A DNA stretch of 33,296 nucleotides from Bacillota bacterium (GTDB lineage: Bacteria > Bacillota > Negativicutes > Sporomusales > Sporomusaceae), in assembly GCA_023388195.1 (NCBI GenBank), contig JAEWGR010000100.1, forward strand, positions 1 to 33,296, read 5' to 3'. This document shows, piece after piece, positions 1-6,946 of the stretch. Positions within the stretch are counted from its first letter, which is position 1, and each line of letters starts with the position of its first letter. A model generated the notes under the pieces. It ran no database searches. It was given only the letters and a program-made list of their open reading frames with translations, and was not told where the DNA came from. The position numbers and the translations under genes are program-made.

Positions 1-651
1 CCGCCGCTCTGCTGCGGCCTTCATGTCGATATATGGTGAATAGATATTGGGACCCCGTGGCAACCCGGCCAGCAAGGCGCTCTCCGCTAACGACAGCGCC
101 TTGGCATGTTTGCCAAAATACATTTGCGCAGCCGCTTCCACGCCATATGCCCCTTCACCAAAGTATATCTGATTTAAATAAGCCTGCATGATTTCCTGCT
201 TAGAAAACTTCCGTTCAATAATCAAGGCCAGCAATGCTTCTTTTATTTTACGGAATAAGGTCCGTTCCTGCGTAAGAAACATATTTTTTGCCAGCTGCTG
301 GGTTATCGTGCTGCCCCCTTCAACAACACTGCCTTGGCGAATATTTACGACTACGGCACGAATGATTCCGATCGGATCAATCCCAAAATGATTGTAAAAC
401 CGGGTGTCTTCATTGGCTATAATCGCCTGCTGAACATAAGGGGACATATTGTTAATTGTTACTACAATCCGGTTTTCCTCAAATAATTTTGAAATTACCT
501 GACCGTTTATATCAAACACCTGTGTTGCTGCAACCAAATTAAGGTTATTCAGACTATCTGTCCCCGGTAAACCTAAAAATGCGGAACAAATATTGGCCGA
601 CAATGAGAATAAAACAACGAAAACGGTAATAATAATAATTTTTTTCGTCAT
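1..651 (-). CDS. Class A penicillin-binding protein (PBP1A-type), N-terminal part, cut by window edge
   Basis: Bifunctional peptidoglycan synthase; only the first 217 codons are inside the window, so the transpeptidase domain is not seen. After a short basic start (MTKK) comes one hydrophobic anchor, then the GT51 glycosyltransferase domain. Its signature motifs are clear: EDTRFYNHFGID (catalytic Glu region), GGSTITQQLAKN, and the stretch RKIKEALLALIIERKFSK followed by LNQIYFGEGAYGVEAAA. The start at 651 is chosen because AAGAGGAG lies about 9 nt upstream; an in-frame ATG at 657 is too close to that site. The gene is divergent from the polysaccharide deacetylase at 781. GT51 membership is secure; the exact PBP1A/1B type cannot be settled without the C-terminus. 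Confidence 0.93.
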   Translation of the reverse strand, partial: MTKKIIIITVFVVLFSLSANICSAFLGLPGTDSLNNLNLVAATQVFDINGQVISKLFEENRIVVTINNMSPYVQQAIIANEDTRFYNHFGIDPIGIIRAVVVNIRQGSVVEGGSTITQQLAKNMFLTQERTLFRKIKEALLALIIERKFSKQEIMQAYLNQIYFGEGAYGVEAAAQMYFGKHAKALSLAESALLAGLPRGPNIYSPYIDMKAAAERR

Positions 652-742
652 AGGCATACACTCCTCTTAGCTATAGTATCCCCAAGCTGCCTAAGTTTTA
701 CATGCAGGAATAGTGAATCTAACGGAGAATATACGAGATTTA

Positions 743-755
743 GACAGTGTCTGTC
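743..755. promoter_or_regulatory. Short inverted repeat between divergent envelope genes
   Basis: GACAG-TGT-CTGTC is a 5-bp inverted repeat with a 3-nt spacer, about 25 nt before the deacetylase start and 92 nt before the PBP start. It could be an operator for one or both genes. No regulator is identified and a short repeat like this can occur by chance. Confidence 0.2.
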
Positions 756-780
756 AATTTACGCAAAACAGGAGCAACTA

Positions 781-1710
781 ATGAAGTATAAATCACGGCT
801 GTTTCAGGGACTATGCAGTGTAAGTGTTGTGTGCCTTATCCTGTTGGTTGCCTCACCACCGGCGCTGATTATCTTCTCTACTATTAATTCGCCGGTGCCG
901 GTGGCAGGATCGCCTCTCTATCAGGAAATTCCGTCGCCCGACCCTGCTTATACCTTGCCAGATCTGGCTGCCGACGCTTGTTATATGAATGAAAACCCTG
1001 CTTTTAAACCAGTTTCAGGCAAACCCGCTTATGATGTATTCACTGTGGCCCAGCGGCAGGCAAAAGGATTGGCCTTGGAAATCCCGCAAGTCAGCCCTTA
1101 TCATGCGGAAAAGGTTGTTTATCTTACGTTTGATGATGGTCCGGCATCTGAAAATACACCGGCAGTGCTTGACATTTTACAACGTCACGGCATTAAGGCA
1201 ACTTTTTTTATCGTGGGTAATCAAGCTGAAAGGTATCCGGATATTGTCCGCCGCCTGTACCAGGAAGGTCATGCCATTGGCAATCATTCCTATAATCATG
1301 TGTACCGTGACCTGTATCAGTCATCTAATACCTATGTTGCTCAATTGCAGCATACAGATGATATTATACAGAACGTTATCGGTGTCAGACCTCGTATCTC
1401 CCGGGCGCCGGGTGGTTCGGCCGGCAGTTTCACCAAAGAATACTGGGATAAGTTAAGCAAGCAGGGGTATGTTGAAGTGGGCTGGAATATCAGCTCCGGT
1501 GATGCTTCCAATGCAAAAGCCGGACGAATTGTGGATAATATTGTTGCCCAAATGAAAAATAAAAATTTATGGAGCCACGCTATCGTGCTGATGCACGATG
1601 GCCGTGGGCATAGTGAGACGGTAAAAGCCCTGCCTGAGATCATTAAATTTTATCAAGACCGCCAATTCGAATTCCGGGTTATCAATTTCGAGACCCCTGC
1701 CCCCTGGTAG
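781..1710 (+). CDS. Polysaccharide deacetylase (NodB homology domain), exported
   Basis: A 309-aa carbohydrate esterase 4 protein, expected to N-deacetylate peptidoglycan or another GlcNAc polymer outside the membrane. Residues 12-35 form an N-terminal hydrophobic signal/anchor and the catalytic domain starts near residue 110. The CE4 motifs are complete: TFDDG at 116-120 (base and metal Asp), H169-S-x-x-H173 (metal ligands), R208-A-P-G-G, the W-N-I-S-S-G-D strand near 235, and L-M-H272-D-G near the C-terminus. GGAG sits 6 nt before the ATG. It is a single-gene unit closed by a strong shared terminator. The family match is secure; the true substrate (peptidoglycan, cortex or exopolysaccharide) cannot be told from sequence. 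Confidence 0.93.
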   Translation: MKYKSRLFQGLCSVSVVCLILLVASPPALIIFSTINSPVPVAGSPLYQEIPSPDPAYTLPDLAADACYMNENPAFKPVSGKPAYDVFTVAQRQAKGLALEIPQVSPYHAEKVVYLTFDDGPASENTPAVLDILQRHGIKATFFIVGNQAERYPDIVRRLYQEGHAIGNHSYNHVYRDLYQSSNTYVAQLQHTDDIIQNVIGVRPRISRAPGGSAGSFTKEYWDKLSKQGYVEVGWNISSGDASNAKAGRIVDNIVAQMKNKNLWSHAIVLMHDGRGHSETVKALPEIIKFYQDRQFEFRVINFETPAPW

Positions 1711-1720
1711 CAATAGGTGT

Positions 1721-1757
1721 AAAAAATGCTTTGGACACTGGTCCAAAGCATTTTTTT
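1721..1757. terminator. Bidirectional intrinsic terminator
   Basis: A 16-bp perfect stem, AAAAAATGCTTTGGAC against its complement, with loop ACTG, ends in T7 on the plus strand and T6 on the minus strand. It lies between the convergent deacetylase and guaB genes and serves both. Confidence 0.93.
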
Positions 1758-1759
1758 AG

Positions 1760-3214
1760 TTAAACACTGTAATTGGGCGATTCTTTGGTTATGCTGATAT
1801 CATGGGGGTGACTTTCTTTTAAACCGGCCCCGGTGATGCGGATAAACTGGGTTTTCGTAATAAGCTCCTGAATATTGCGAACCCCACAGTAACCCATACC
1901 GGCCCGCAGGCCACCGATCAATTGAAATACGGTATCGGCTACCGAACCTTTGTATGGTACCCGGCCTTCGATTCCTTCGGGTACAAGCTTGTCCATGTTT
2001 TCCTGGAAGTAGCGGTCTTTGCTGCCTTCCGCCATGGCTCCCAGTGAACCCATTCCCCGGTACACCTTATAGCTGCGGCCTTGATAAATAACAGTTTCGC
2101 CCGGGCTCTCCTCGGTACCGGCCAGCAGGTTGCCAACCATTACAATTTGGGCACCGGCGGCAATTGCTTTGGCCACATCGCCTGAATACTTGATACCGCC
2201 GTCAGCAATAACCGGTACGTTATATTCCTTGGCGGCCCTGGCACAGTTATAGATCGCGGTTATTTGCGGTACACCGATACCGGCAATGACCCGGGTCGTG
2301 CAGATCGAGCCAGGCCCGATTCCTACTTTTACTGCATCGGCGCCGGCTTCAATCAGATCACGGGTAGCCTCGGCTGTGGCCACATTACCGGCGATCAGGT
2401 CGATAGCGGGAAAGGCCGCTTTAATCTTGCGAACTGAGTCCAGGACGCCCTGGGAATGGCCATGGGCCGTGTCGACGACAATTACGTCAACCTTAGCACC
2501 AACAATGGCCTCTACCCGCTCCATCATGTCTGAACCAACGCCGATGGCGGCAGCTACCAGCAGACGGCCTTTGCCATCTTTAGCGGAGTTCGGATATTTT
2601 TGCGCTTTTTCAATATCTTTAATGGTAATGAGACCCTTTAAATTGCCTTCCGAATCAAGGAGTGGCAGTTTTTCGATCCGGTGTTCCCGCAAAATAGCCT
2701 TGGCTTCTTCCAGCGAAGTGCCGACATGGGCGGTGATAAGGTGCTCTCTGGTCATACAGTCAGCGATTTTACGGCTTAAATCAGTTTCAAAACGTAAGTC
2801 GCGATTGGTCAGTATCCCCACCAGCTTGTTATTGGTGGTAACAGGAACCCCTGAAATCCGGTATTTCTCCATAAGGTCGTGAGCATCTTGCAGCGTATTG
2901 TTAGGCGATAAAAATATAGGGTCAACAATGATTCCATGCTCAGACCGTTTGACTTTGTCAATTTCATTAGCCTGGCGGGCAATCGGCATATTTTTATGGA
3001 TTACCCCGATGCCGCCTTCACGCGCCATGGCAATCGCCATCCGGGCTTCGGTAACGGTATCCATTCCGGAGCTGATAATTGGAATATTAAGCTTGATATT
3101 TTTAGTCAAATATGTAGATACTTCCACTTCCCTGGGCAGTACTTCCGATTTTGCCGGAACCAGCAAAACATCATCAAAAGTTAACCCTTCAGGACCGAAT
3201 TTGTTGTCAAACAT
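1760..3214 (-). CDS. guaB: Inosine-5'-monophosphate dehydrogenase
   Basis: Oxidises IMP to XMP with NAD+, the committed step of GMP synthesis. At 484 aa it is the usual bacterial length. The TIM barrel is split by a CBS pair (about residues 93-210). The active-site loop is GPGSICTTR, with the nucleophile Cys305. The K+-loop/IMP region DGGIKYSGD is near 338, the phosphate and flap region YRGMGSLGAM near 385, and the catalytic flap R401-Y402. AAAGGAG is 8 nt before the ATG. It is transcribed alone, from a candidate promoter just upstream, and ends at the shared terminator. No riboswitch is seen in the short leader. Confidence 0.98.
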   Translation of the reverse strand: MFDNKFGPEGLTFDDVLLVPAKSEVLPREVEVSTYLTKNIKLNIPIISSGMDTVTEARMAIAMAREGGIGVIHKNMPIARQANEIDKVKRSEHGIIVDPIFLSPNNTLQDAHDLMEKYRISGVPVTTNNKLVGILTNRDLRFETDLSRKIADCMTREHLITAHVGTSLEEAKAILREHRIEKLPLLDSEGNLKGLITIKDIEKAQKYPNSAKDGKGRLLVAAAIGVGSDMMERVEAIVGAKVDVIVVDTAHGHSQGVLDSVRKIKAAFPAIDLIAGNVATAEATRDLIEAGADAVKVGIGPGSICTTRVIAGIGVPQITAIYNCARAAKEYNVPVIADGGIKYSGDVAKAIAAGAQIVMVGNLLAGTEESPGETVIYQGRSYKVYRGMGSLGAMAEGSKDRYFQENMDKLVPEGIEGRVPYKGSVADTVFQLIGGLRAGMGYCGVRNIQELITKTQFIRITGAGLKESHPHDISITKESPNYSV

Positions 3215-3257
3215 TGACTAAACTCCTTTCACTAAACACATCTAATAGGTATTTCTC

Positions 3258-3285
3258 AATATAATAACATAAATAAAGTTACCAA
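3258..3285 (-). promoter_or_regulatory. Candidate sigma-A promoter of guaB
   Basis: On the minus strand TTGGTA (3285-3280) and TATATT (3263-3258) are separated by 16 nt in an AT-rich stretch, about 45 nt before the guaB start. The spacing is one short of ideal, so this is only a candidate. Confidence 0.4.
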
Positions 3286-3308
3286 ATCTACCATTTTTCA
3301 TGTCTTTA

Positions 3309-3351
3309 TAAAAAAAAATAAAAACAATGCCTGGCATCATACCAGGCATTG
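3309..3351 (-). terminator. Intrinsic terminator after the 3D-domain gene
   Basis: The minus-strand stem CAATGCCTGG/CCAGGCATTG has a 7-nt loop and is followed by a T-rich tail (TTTTATTTTTTTT). It begins 4 nt after the stop codon of the gene ending at 3355. Confidence 0.88.
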
Positions 3352-3354
3352 CGA

Positions 3355-3990
3355 TTAACTAAGCACATAGACTTTAACATTTTGGACACCAAAATCATAA
3401 GCCGTAGCTACAGAAACCATGGCGATGTCGATACGGTTGCCTTTAATCGCCCCACCGGTGTCTTCCGCGATACCGTACATGCCGCTGCCATCAGCAAACT
3501 GGATATATACCCTTGAGCCCAGTGGAATGACCCGGGGGTCAACGGCAATGACACCTGGCCGTATCTGTGTGCCCATATACGTCAGATTGCCCCATTGGCC
3601 ATTATCGTGTGGCCCGGGGGCATAGGCAGTGGCTTTAATATCCAGAACAGCTTTATAGCGTCCGGGCGCGCTGCCGCGTGATACTTCTGTTCCCCGGTCG
3701 CCTAACAGCATTTGCAAGGTACCCTGGCCGACAATACCGTCAGCATCAATGTTTTTAGCTTGCTGAAAGGCTATAACTGCTTGCTCGGTAGTTTCACCAT
3801 AGACACCATCAATAGCAAGGGTATAACCTAAATCATTGAGGCGGGTCTGAAGCTCTTGTACATCCTGGCCTTCCATGCCAGGTTTCAGTGCCTGGTCACC
3901 TAAGGCGGCAGAGACTGGTGACAGCCAGAACGTGACGGCCAGAACAGCCAATACGCCGGTATTGTACACAATTTTTTTGATGTTTTTCAT
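3355..3990 (-). CDS. Secreted peptidoglycan-binding and 3D-domain protein (YocH/YuiC-like)
   Basis: A 211-aa exported cell-wall protein. Residues 1-28 are a signal peptide ending in PVSA. About 38-93 is a PG_binding_1 repeat (GMEGQDVQELQTRLNDLGY and DGVYGETTEQAV). About 113-211 is a 3D domain with its three aspartates, D151 (AVDPRVIPLG), D177 (AEDTGG) and D188 (GNRIDIAM). 3D domains resemble the MltA lytic-transglycosylase fold, so a wall-lytic role is likely but is inferred. AAAGGGG lies 7 nt before the ATG. The gene stands alone behind a c-di-AMP riboswitch and is closed by its own terminator. Wall hydrolases are a recurrent target class of that riboswitch, which fits. Confidence 0.9.
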   Translation of the reverse strand: MKNIKKIVYNTGVLAVLAVTFWLSPVSAALGDQALKPGMEGQDVQELQTRLNDLGYTLAIDGVYGETTEQAVIAFQQAKNIDADGIVGQGTLQMLLGDRGTEVSRGSAPGRYKAVLDIKATAYAPGPHDNGQWGNLTYMGTQIRPGVIAVDPRVIPLGSRVYIQFADGSGMYGIAEDTGGAIKGNRIDIAMVSVATAYDFGVQNVKVYVLS

Positions 3991-4007
3991 TAAAACACCC
4001 CTTTCTA

Positions 4008-4120
4008 AAGCCTACGAGGTTAGCTGACGGGTTCGGGACAAAGGGAAATCCCTACCGCATAACGCGGATTCACCCCAAAAATGGGTCCCCCATTCTCCTC
4101 TTAACAAGGAAATTCGGCTT
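4008..4120 (-). ncRNA. Cyclic di-AMP riboswitch (ydaO/yuaA class)
   Basis: The minus strand carries the conserved blocks of this class in order: GGGGGACCCA with GGGGTGAATC after it, then CCGAACCCGTCAGCTAACCT and CGTAGGC. P1 can form between AAGCC (4120-4116) and GGCTT (4012-4008). The aptamer ends only 17 nt before the start codon of the wall-hydrolase-like gene, and AAAGGGG lies directly after P1. I see no terminator between aptamer and gene, so control of ribosome access is more likely than attenuation; this last point is inference. Confidence 0.93.
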
Positions 4121-4126
4121 GCCGAT

Positions 4127-4155
4127 AGTGTACATGATTCTGGGTTATAAAGCAA
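4127..4155 (-). promoter_or_regulatory. Candidate promoter of the c-di-AMP riboswitch transcript
   Basis: TTGCTT (4155-4150) and TACACT (4132-4127) on the minus strand are 17 nt apart and end just before the aptamer, which places the start near its 5' end. Beyond this, up to the terminator at 4261, the roughly 105 bp is AT-rich with nothing recognisable. Confidence 0.5.
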
Positions 4156-4260
4156 GTTGACATAAGTTTATTTATTAATGAATAACAACTATAAACTCTG
4201 CTTTTTGAGCATATGCCCGGAAATGCTTGGGTTTTGATTAATTTAAAATTGAGCCTGTTA

Positions 4261-4294
4261 AAGAAAAGTAAAAGGGCTGCAGAGATGCAGCCCC
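4261..4294 (-). terminator. Intrinsic terminator
   Basis: The minus-strand stem GGGCTGCA/TGCAGCCC has a 4-nt loop and is followed by TTTTACTTTTC, directly after the stop codon of the gene ending at 4298. Confidence 0.9.
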
Positions 4295-4297
4295 AGA

Positions 4298-4795
4298 TTA
4301 GCCTTCTTTACCCAATATAAACGGTGCAAAGCCAAGTTGGCCCCAATAATGATTAAGCAGGGATTGAATAATACCAGCCAGACGCCCTCGCATTATTTTT
4401 TTCGTCTCGGCTAACGAATGGAAAAACAATCTGGTCGCCGGATGGGGGTTATTGGCGGCTGCCTGCTGGTAATATTGAGCTGATCGATCAACCAAGGTGT
4501 ATACAGACCAGAGGGCCGTAAGGGCAGGCAGGGATACCGGATCTGTCTCCTGCTTGTTCCGGGCCATGAGCTGCTGCCAGTCAGAGTCACTGCCAAGAAG
4601 CACGGCAGTGTCGACAGCCGGGTAGCTATGGGTATCCACATTAACGGCACTGGCAGCAGTGAGTAAGGTGTGGAAGTTTTGCTGGAATCTGCTAATTATA
4701 GTCATTGACGGCACCAGACCGGCATTGGCTGATAGTAACGTAATCTGATTGTTTAGTGCAGCTTCCAGTTCAAGCGCAAATTGAAACGGCAGCAT
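4298..4795 (-). CDS. Hypothetical helical protein, about 165 aa
   Basis: I do not recognise this gene. The product is predicted to be almost wholly alpha-helical and soluble, without Cys clusters, signal peptide or membrane segment. The C-terminal part (H-P-A-T-R-L-F-F-H-S-L-A-E-T-K-K-I-M) loosely recalls rubrerythrin/ferritin-like helices, but the Glu/His iron-ligand pattern is not evident, so no function is claimed. I start at ATG 4795 because AGGTGGTGA lies 8 nt upstream; the open frame extends to a GTG at 4810 that would overlap that site. It lies downstream of the tautomerase gene, separated by a hairpin, and has its own terminator. Confidence 0.7.
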   Translation of the reverse strand: MLPFQFALELEAALNNQITLLSANAGLVPSMTIISRFQQNFHTLLTAASAVNVDTHSYPAVDTAVLLGSDSDWQQLMARNKQETDPVSLPALTALWSVYTLVDRSAQYYQQAAANNPHPATRLFFHSLAETKKIMRGRLAGIIQSLLNHYWGQLGFAPFILGKEG

Positions 4796-4824
4796 ATTGC
4801 TAGTCACCACCTTTACCTATTAGG

Positions 4825-4859
4825 AAAGTAGGCCATTTCCTGACGAAATGGCCTACTTT
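4825..4859 (-). terminator. Long-stem hairpin after the tautomerase gene
   Basis: A 15-bp perfect stem, AAAGTAGGCCATTTC against its complement, with loop GTCAG, lies 4 nt past the tautomerase stop codon. The T tract on the minus strand is short (TTTCCTAAT), so it may be a partial terminator or a processing/stability hairpin between two genes. Confidence 0.7.
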
Positions 4860-4863
4860 ATCA

Positions 4864-5049
4864 TCATTTATCTGCTGCCAGTATGCCAGCCTTGGCAATA
4901 TGCTGGGTTGGGGCCTCCCGCAATACAATGGTTACCGCTTCCGGCGGGCATTTTGCTGTTTCTACAATGGCCTCTGTTACTTTCTTGACCATTTCACGTT
5001 TTTGCTCCAGGGACCGGCCTTCTAACATGTCGATTTGTACAATGGGCAT
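4864..5049 (-). CDS. 4-oxalocrotonate tautomerase-like protein
   Basis: A 61-aa member of the small tautomerase family. These proteins use the N-terminal proline, exposed after Met removal, as a general base on enol/keto substrates and form hexamers. Pro2, the family pattern P-I-V-Q-I-D near the start, and Arg12 (mature Arg11) are visible; length is typical. A second arginine equivalent to Arg39 is not obvious, so the substrate is unknown and may not be oxalocrotonate. CAGGAGGG lies 6 nt before the ATG. No catabolic genes are nearby, which is usual for chromosomal members in Firmicutes. Confidence 0.88.
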   Translation of the reverse strand: MPIVQIDMLEGRSLEQKREMVKKVTEAIVETAKCPPEAVTIVLREAPTQHIAKAGILAADK

Positions 5050-5141
5050 AATTATCCCTCCTGGTTAATTTATATTTTTTATCTTCGCCATATATACATA
5101 TAATCCCTGCCAGATGAATAGAGATAGTAATGACAATGGGA

Positions 5142-5190
5142 ACTCTCTAGCACTAAATTATCCTATGTAGCATAGGATAAACTAGAGTTT
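5142..5190. promoter_or_regulatory. Palindromic upstream region with sigma-K-like motif
   Basis: TTATCCTATG-TAG-CATAGGATAA (5158-5180) is a perfect 10-bp inverted repeat, enclosed by CTCTAG (5145-5150) and CTAGAG (5182-5187). The right arm contains CATAGGATA, which fits the sporulation sigma-K -10 form CATAnnnTA, and an AC dinucleotide lies 17 nt before it (5152-5153). It could be a late mother-cell promoter, an operator, or a leader hairpin for the plus-strand gene 34 nt downstream. The promoter reading is inference. Confidence 0.4.
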
Positions 5191-5223
5191 CCAAAATCAT
5201 GTAAAAAAAGAAGGAGGATTTGT

Positions 5224-5790
5224 ATGGCGACCTTAAAAGATATTGAAAGAGTTTACGGGTGCGAAATTAATATTACTGATACGCCGCCCTTCACTACTAC
5301 CCTGCCTGACAATGGCACGGTTAGCCTATGCTCCATTACTGTACCTACCCGCCGGGATGCCTATCTGGTACGAGCCGTCATTAACTGGAGCGTTACCTTT
5401 ACTCCAATAATACCGGCCGTGGGTCTGATTGTTCTGAGCACACCCGGCTTTGCCCAGGCTCAATTCGAGATTTTGAAAGATGGCGGCCCCATTGCCCGGG
5501 TAACACAATCACTTGGACAACTGGGATTCACAATCGGTGATCTTTTTAACACCGAAGCCTCCAATTTTGGTGTTGCTGCCATGCAGGTGCTGGATACAAC
5601 CTCACTCTGCGGAGCCTCCAATGAGCTTTCCACTTTTGAAGTACGTGCTACCAATGTTATTTTGACAGCACCGTTAAGTGTCAATGGCACCACAATTATC
5701 CCCTTAGGCGACATTGTATCAGCAGTTGGGCCTGTGTCGCTGGTGGTTGAGCAAGTTGATGCCTGCAGACAAGAGGATAGCAATCCTTAA
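5224..5790 (+). CDS. Hypothetical protein, 188 aa, predicted beta-rich
   Basis: I do not recognise a named domain. The protein has no signal peptide or clear transmembrane helix. It is rich in Thr, Val, Ile and Pro with alternating hydrophobic residues (for example SLCSITVPTRRDAYLVRAVI), suggesting a beta-sheet structural protein. Cys residues are few and scattered (near 13, 36, 128 and 182). AAGGAGG is 8 nt before the ATG, an unusually strong ribosome site, and a terminator follows directly, so it is a monocistronic, probably abundant product. The sigma-K-like motif upstream makes a spore-surface role possible, but that is inference only. Confidence 0.75.
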   Translation: MATLKDIERVYGCEINITDTPPFTTTLPDNGTVSLCSITVPTRRDAYLVRAVINWSVTFTPIIPAVGLIVLSTPGFAQAQFEILKDGGPIARVTQSLGQLGFTIGDLFNTEASNFGVAAMQVLDTTSLCGASNELSTFEVRATNVILTAPLSVNGTTIIPLGDIVSAVGPVSLVVEQVDACRQEDSNP

Positions 5791-5806
5791 AAGCATGGAT
5801 ATGTAG

Positions 5807-5840
5807 CGGGCACAGGCGTTGTGCCCGTTTATATTATTTT
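5807..5840 (+). terminator. Intrinsic terminator after the 188-aa gene
   Basis: The stem CGGGCACA/TGTGCCCG has loop GGCGT and is followed by TTTATATTATTTT on the plus strand. It overlaps the end of the convergent TVP38-family gene. Confidence 0.88.
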
Positions 5841-6511
5841 CGTTTGTGACGTTTCTTTTGCGCCTTGCGCCACCACATGCCACCGTAGATTGCAGCCACC
5901 AAAACGATAATAAGAATAAGCCGCATACTATTTTCACCGGCAAACACCAGGTCATGGCCTAGCAAGACTTTGATGATTACCGGCGGCAGTTTGCCGATAC
6001 CTGTGGCCAGCAGGAAGTCTTTGAAAGAAATCCGGCTGATCGCGGCCACGGCGGTGATAATTCCTGACGGGGCTAAGGGCAGCAGTCTGGCCAGCAATAG
6101 TGCTTTAAAGCCATTGGCAGCACTATAGTCGTCTACCTGCTTCAAATAGGAACTTTTCTTAATCCAGCGCTCGACTGATGTGCGAAAGAAGTAACGGGCA
6201 AAGATAAACATGGCTATTGCGCCAATTACTTCGCCAGCCCAGGAAATCAGGATGCCGCCAAATAAGCCGAAAACAATACCTGCGGCTCCGGAAAGAATCA
6301 TAAACGGGAAAACAATAGTAAATGTCATTACAACAAATAAAATGAGCGTAATAAGAACAGCGCCGGCACCAAAAGAGCGAAGGTATTCAGCCAAAGCAGC
6401 AATGTCACCCTTTTCAATAATCCCATACGCATGATGAAAAAATTCCGGCTGCCACATATACATTAGAATACCTATTGTTAGGACCGCCAGCCAACCCAGG
6501 GCTTTTTTCAT
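5834..6511 (-). CDS. TVP38/TMEM64 (DedA-superfamily, VTT domain) membrane protein
   Basis: An integral membrane protein of about 225 aa. A first membrane segment lies near residues 5-22, and the VTT/SNARE-associated domain occupies the middle. Characteristic pieces are F-P-F-M-I-L-S-G-A-A-G near the second segment, G-E-V-I-G-A-I-A-M-F, and L-L-A-R-L-L-P-L-A-P-S-G with the conserved Arg and Pro of the re-entrant region. The tail is strongly basic (KAQKKRHKRK). Family members are linked to lipid or polyprenyl-carrier transport, but the substrate here is unknown. I start at ATG 6511 (MKKALGW) because AGGATGG lies just upstream; the frame extends to an ATG at 6550 that sits inside the preceding terminator hairpin. 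Confidence 0.88.
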   Translation of the reverse strand: MKKALGWLAVLTIGILMYMWQPEFFHHAYGIIEKGDIAALAEYLRSFGAGAVLITLILFVVMTFTIVFPFMILSGAAGIVFGLFGGILISWAGEVIGAIAMFIFARYFFRTSVERWIKKSSYLKQVDDYSAANGFKALLLARLLPLAPSGIITAVAAISRISFKDFLLATGIGKLPPVIIKVLLGHDLVFAGENSMRLILIIVLVAAIYGGMWWRKAQKKRHKRK

Positions 6512-6529
6512 TTTATATCCATCCTGTTC

Positions 6530-6563
6530 TTTAAAAACAGCGCTGTACATTCAGCGCTGTTTT
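6530..6563 (-). terminator. Intrinsic terminator before the TVP38-family gene
   Basis: The minus-strand stem AAAACAGCGCTG/CAGCGCTGTTTT has a 6-nt loop and is followed by a T run. It ends the transcript of the 67-aa gene, 4 nt after its stop. Confidence 0.85.
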
Positions 6564-6566
6564 GGG

Positions 6567-6770
6567 TTATTCATATTGAGAAAGTTCTTTTTTGAATATG
6601 TTACAAGAGCCGCCTAACCAGTGAACACAGTCGGCACAACGTCTGGCATAGCTGGCTGACGACACATTAAGCAGTGAATAACCATATCCCATAGCAGTGA
6701 TAATATGCTCAAATTCCTGACATTCTTCCGCAATCTTCTTTAGTTGTTGTTCAGTATAATCTTTCACCAT
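6567..6770 (-). CDS. Small Cys-containing hypothetical protein, 67 aa
   Basis: Not recognised. The N-terminal half looks helical and charged (YTEQQLKKIAEECQEFEH). The C-terminal half holds C-A-D-C-V-H-W-x4-C-N-I-F, that is C-x2-C-x7-C with a nearby His and an extra Cys at 17, which could bind Zn or an iron-sulfur cluster. GAGGAG lies 9 nt before the ATG, and a terminator follows, so it is a plausible stand-alone gene. No function can be assigned from sequence. Confidence 0.65.
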   Translation of the reverse strand: MVKDYTEQQLKKIAEECQEFEHIITAMGYGYSLLNVSSASYARRCADCVHWLGGSCNIFKKELSQYE

Positions 6771-6837
6771 GCCGCACCACTCCTCATCAGATTTTCTTTT
6801 AGTGTGCGCGCGGCGGTGATAAATAATTAAAAAAATT

Positions 6838-6866
6838 TTTTCAATTTAGTTATTTGGATGTATAAA
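6838..6866 (+). promoter_or_regulatory. Weak candidate promoter for an orphan plus-strand transcript
   Basis: TTTTCA (6838-6843) and TATAAA (6861-6866) are separated by 17 nt, upstream of the orphan terminator at 6919. The surroundings are very AT-rich, so chance matches are likely. Confidence 0.25.
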
Positions 6867-6918
6867 CCCGGCTGAGAATGTCAATATTAGTAATGTAAAT
6901 TTTCTCCTCTCCCATATT

Positions 6919-6946
6919 GGCGGCCTTCGGGCCGCCCCTTTTTTTT
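6919..6946 (+). terminator. Strong plus-strand terminator with no gene before it
   Basis: GGCGGCC-TTCG-GGCCGCC followed by CC and T8 is a near-ideal intrinsic terminator with a UUCG tetraloop. No plus-strand coding sequence lies upstream since 5790. It may end a short RNA starting near 6872, or be the edge of the adjoining repeat element. Confidence 0.8.

Noticed and set aside
2286..2882. 198-aa plus-strand frame opposite guaB
   Set aside because: Low-complexity Ser/Arg/Thr composition typical of an antisense shadow; guaB is certain on the other strand.
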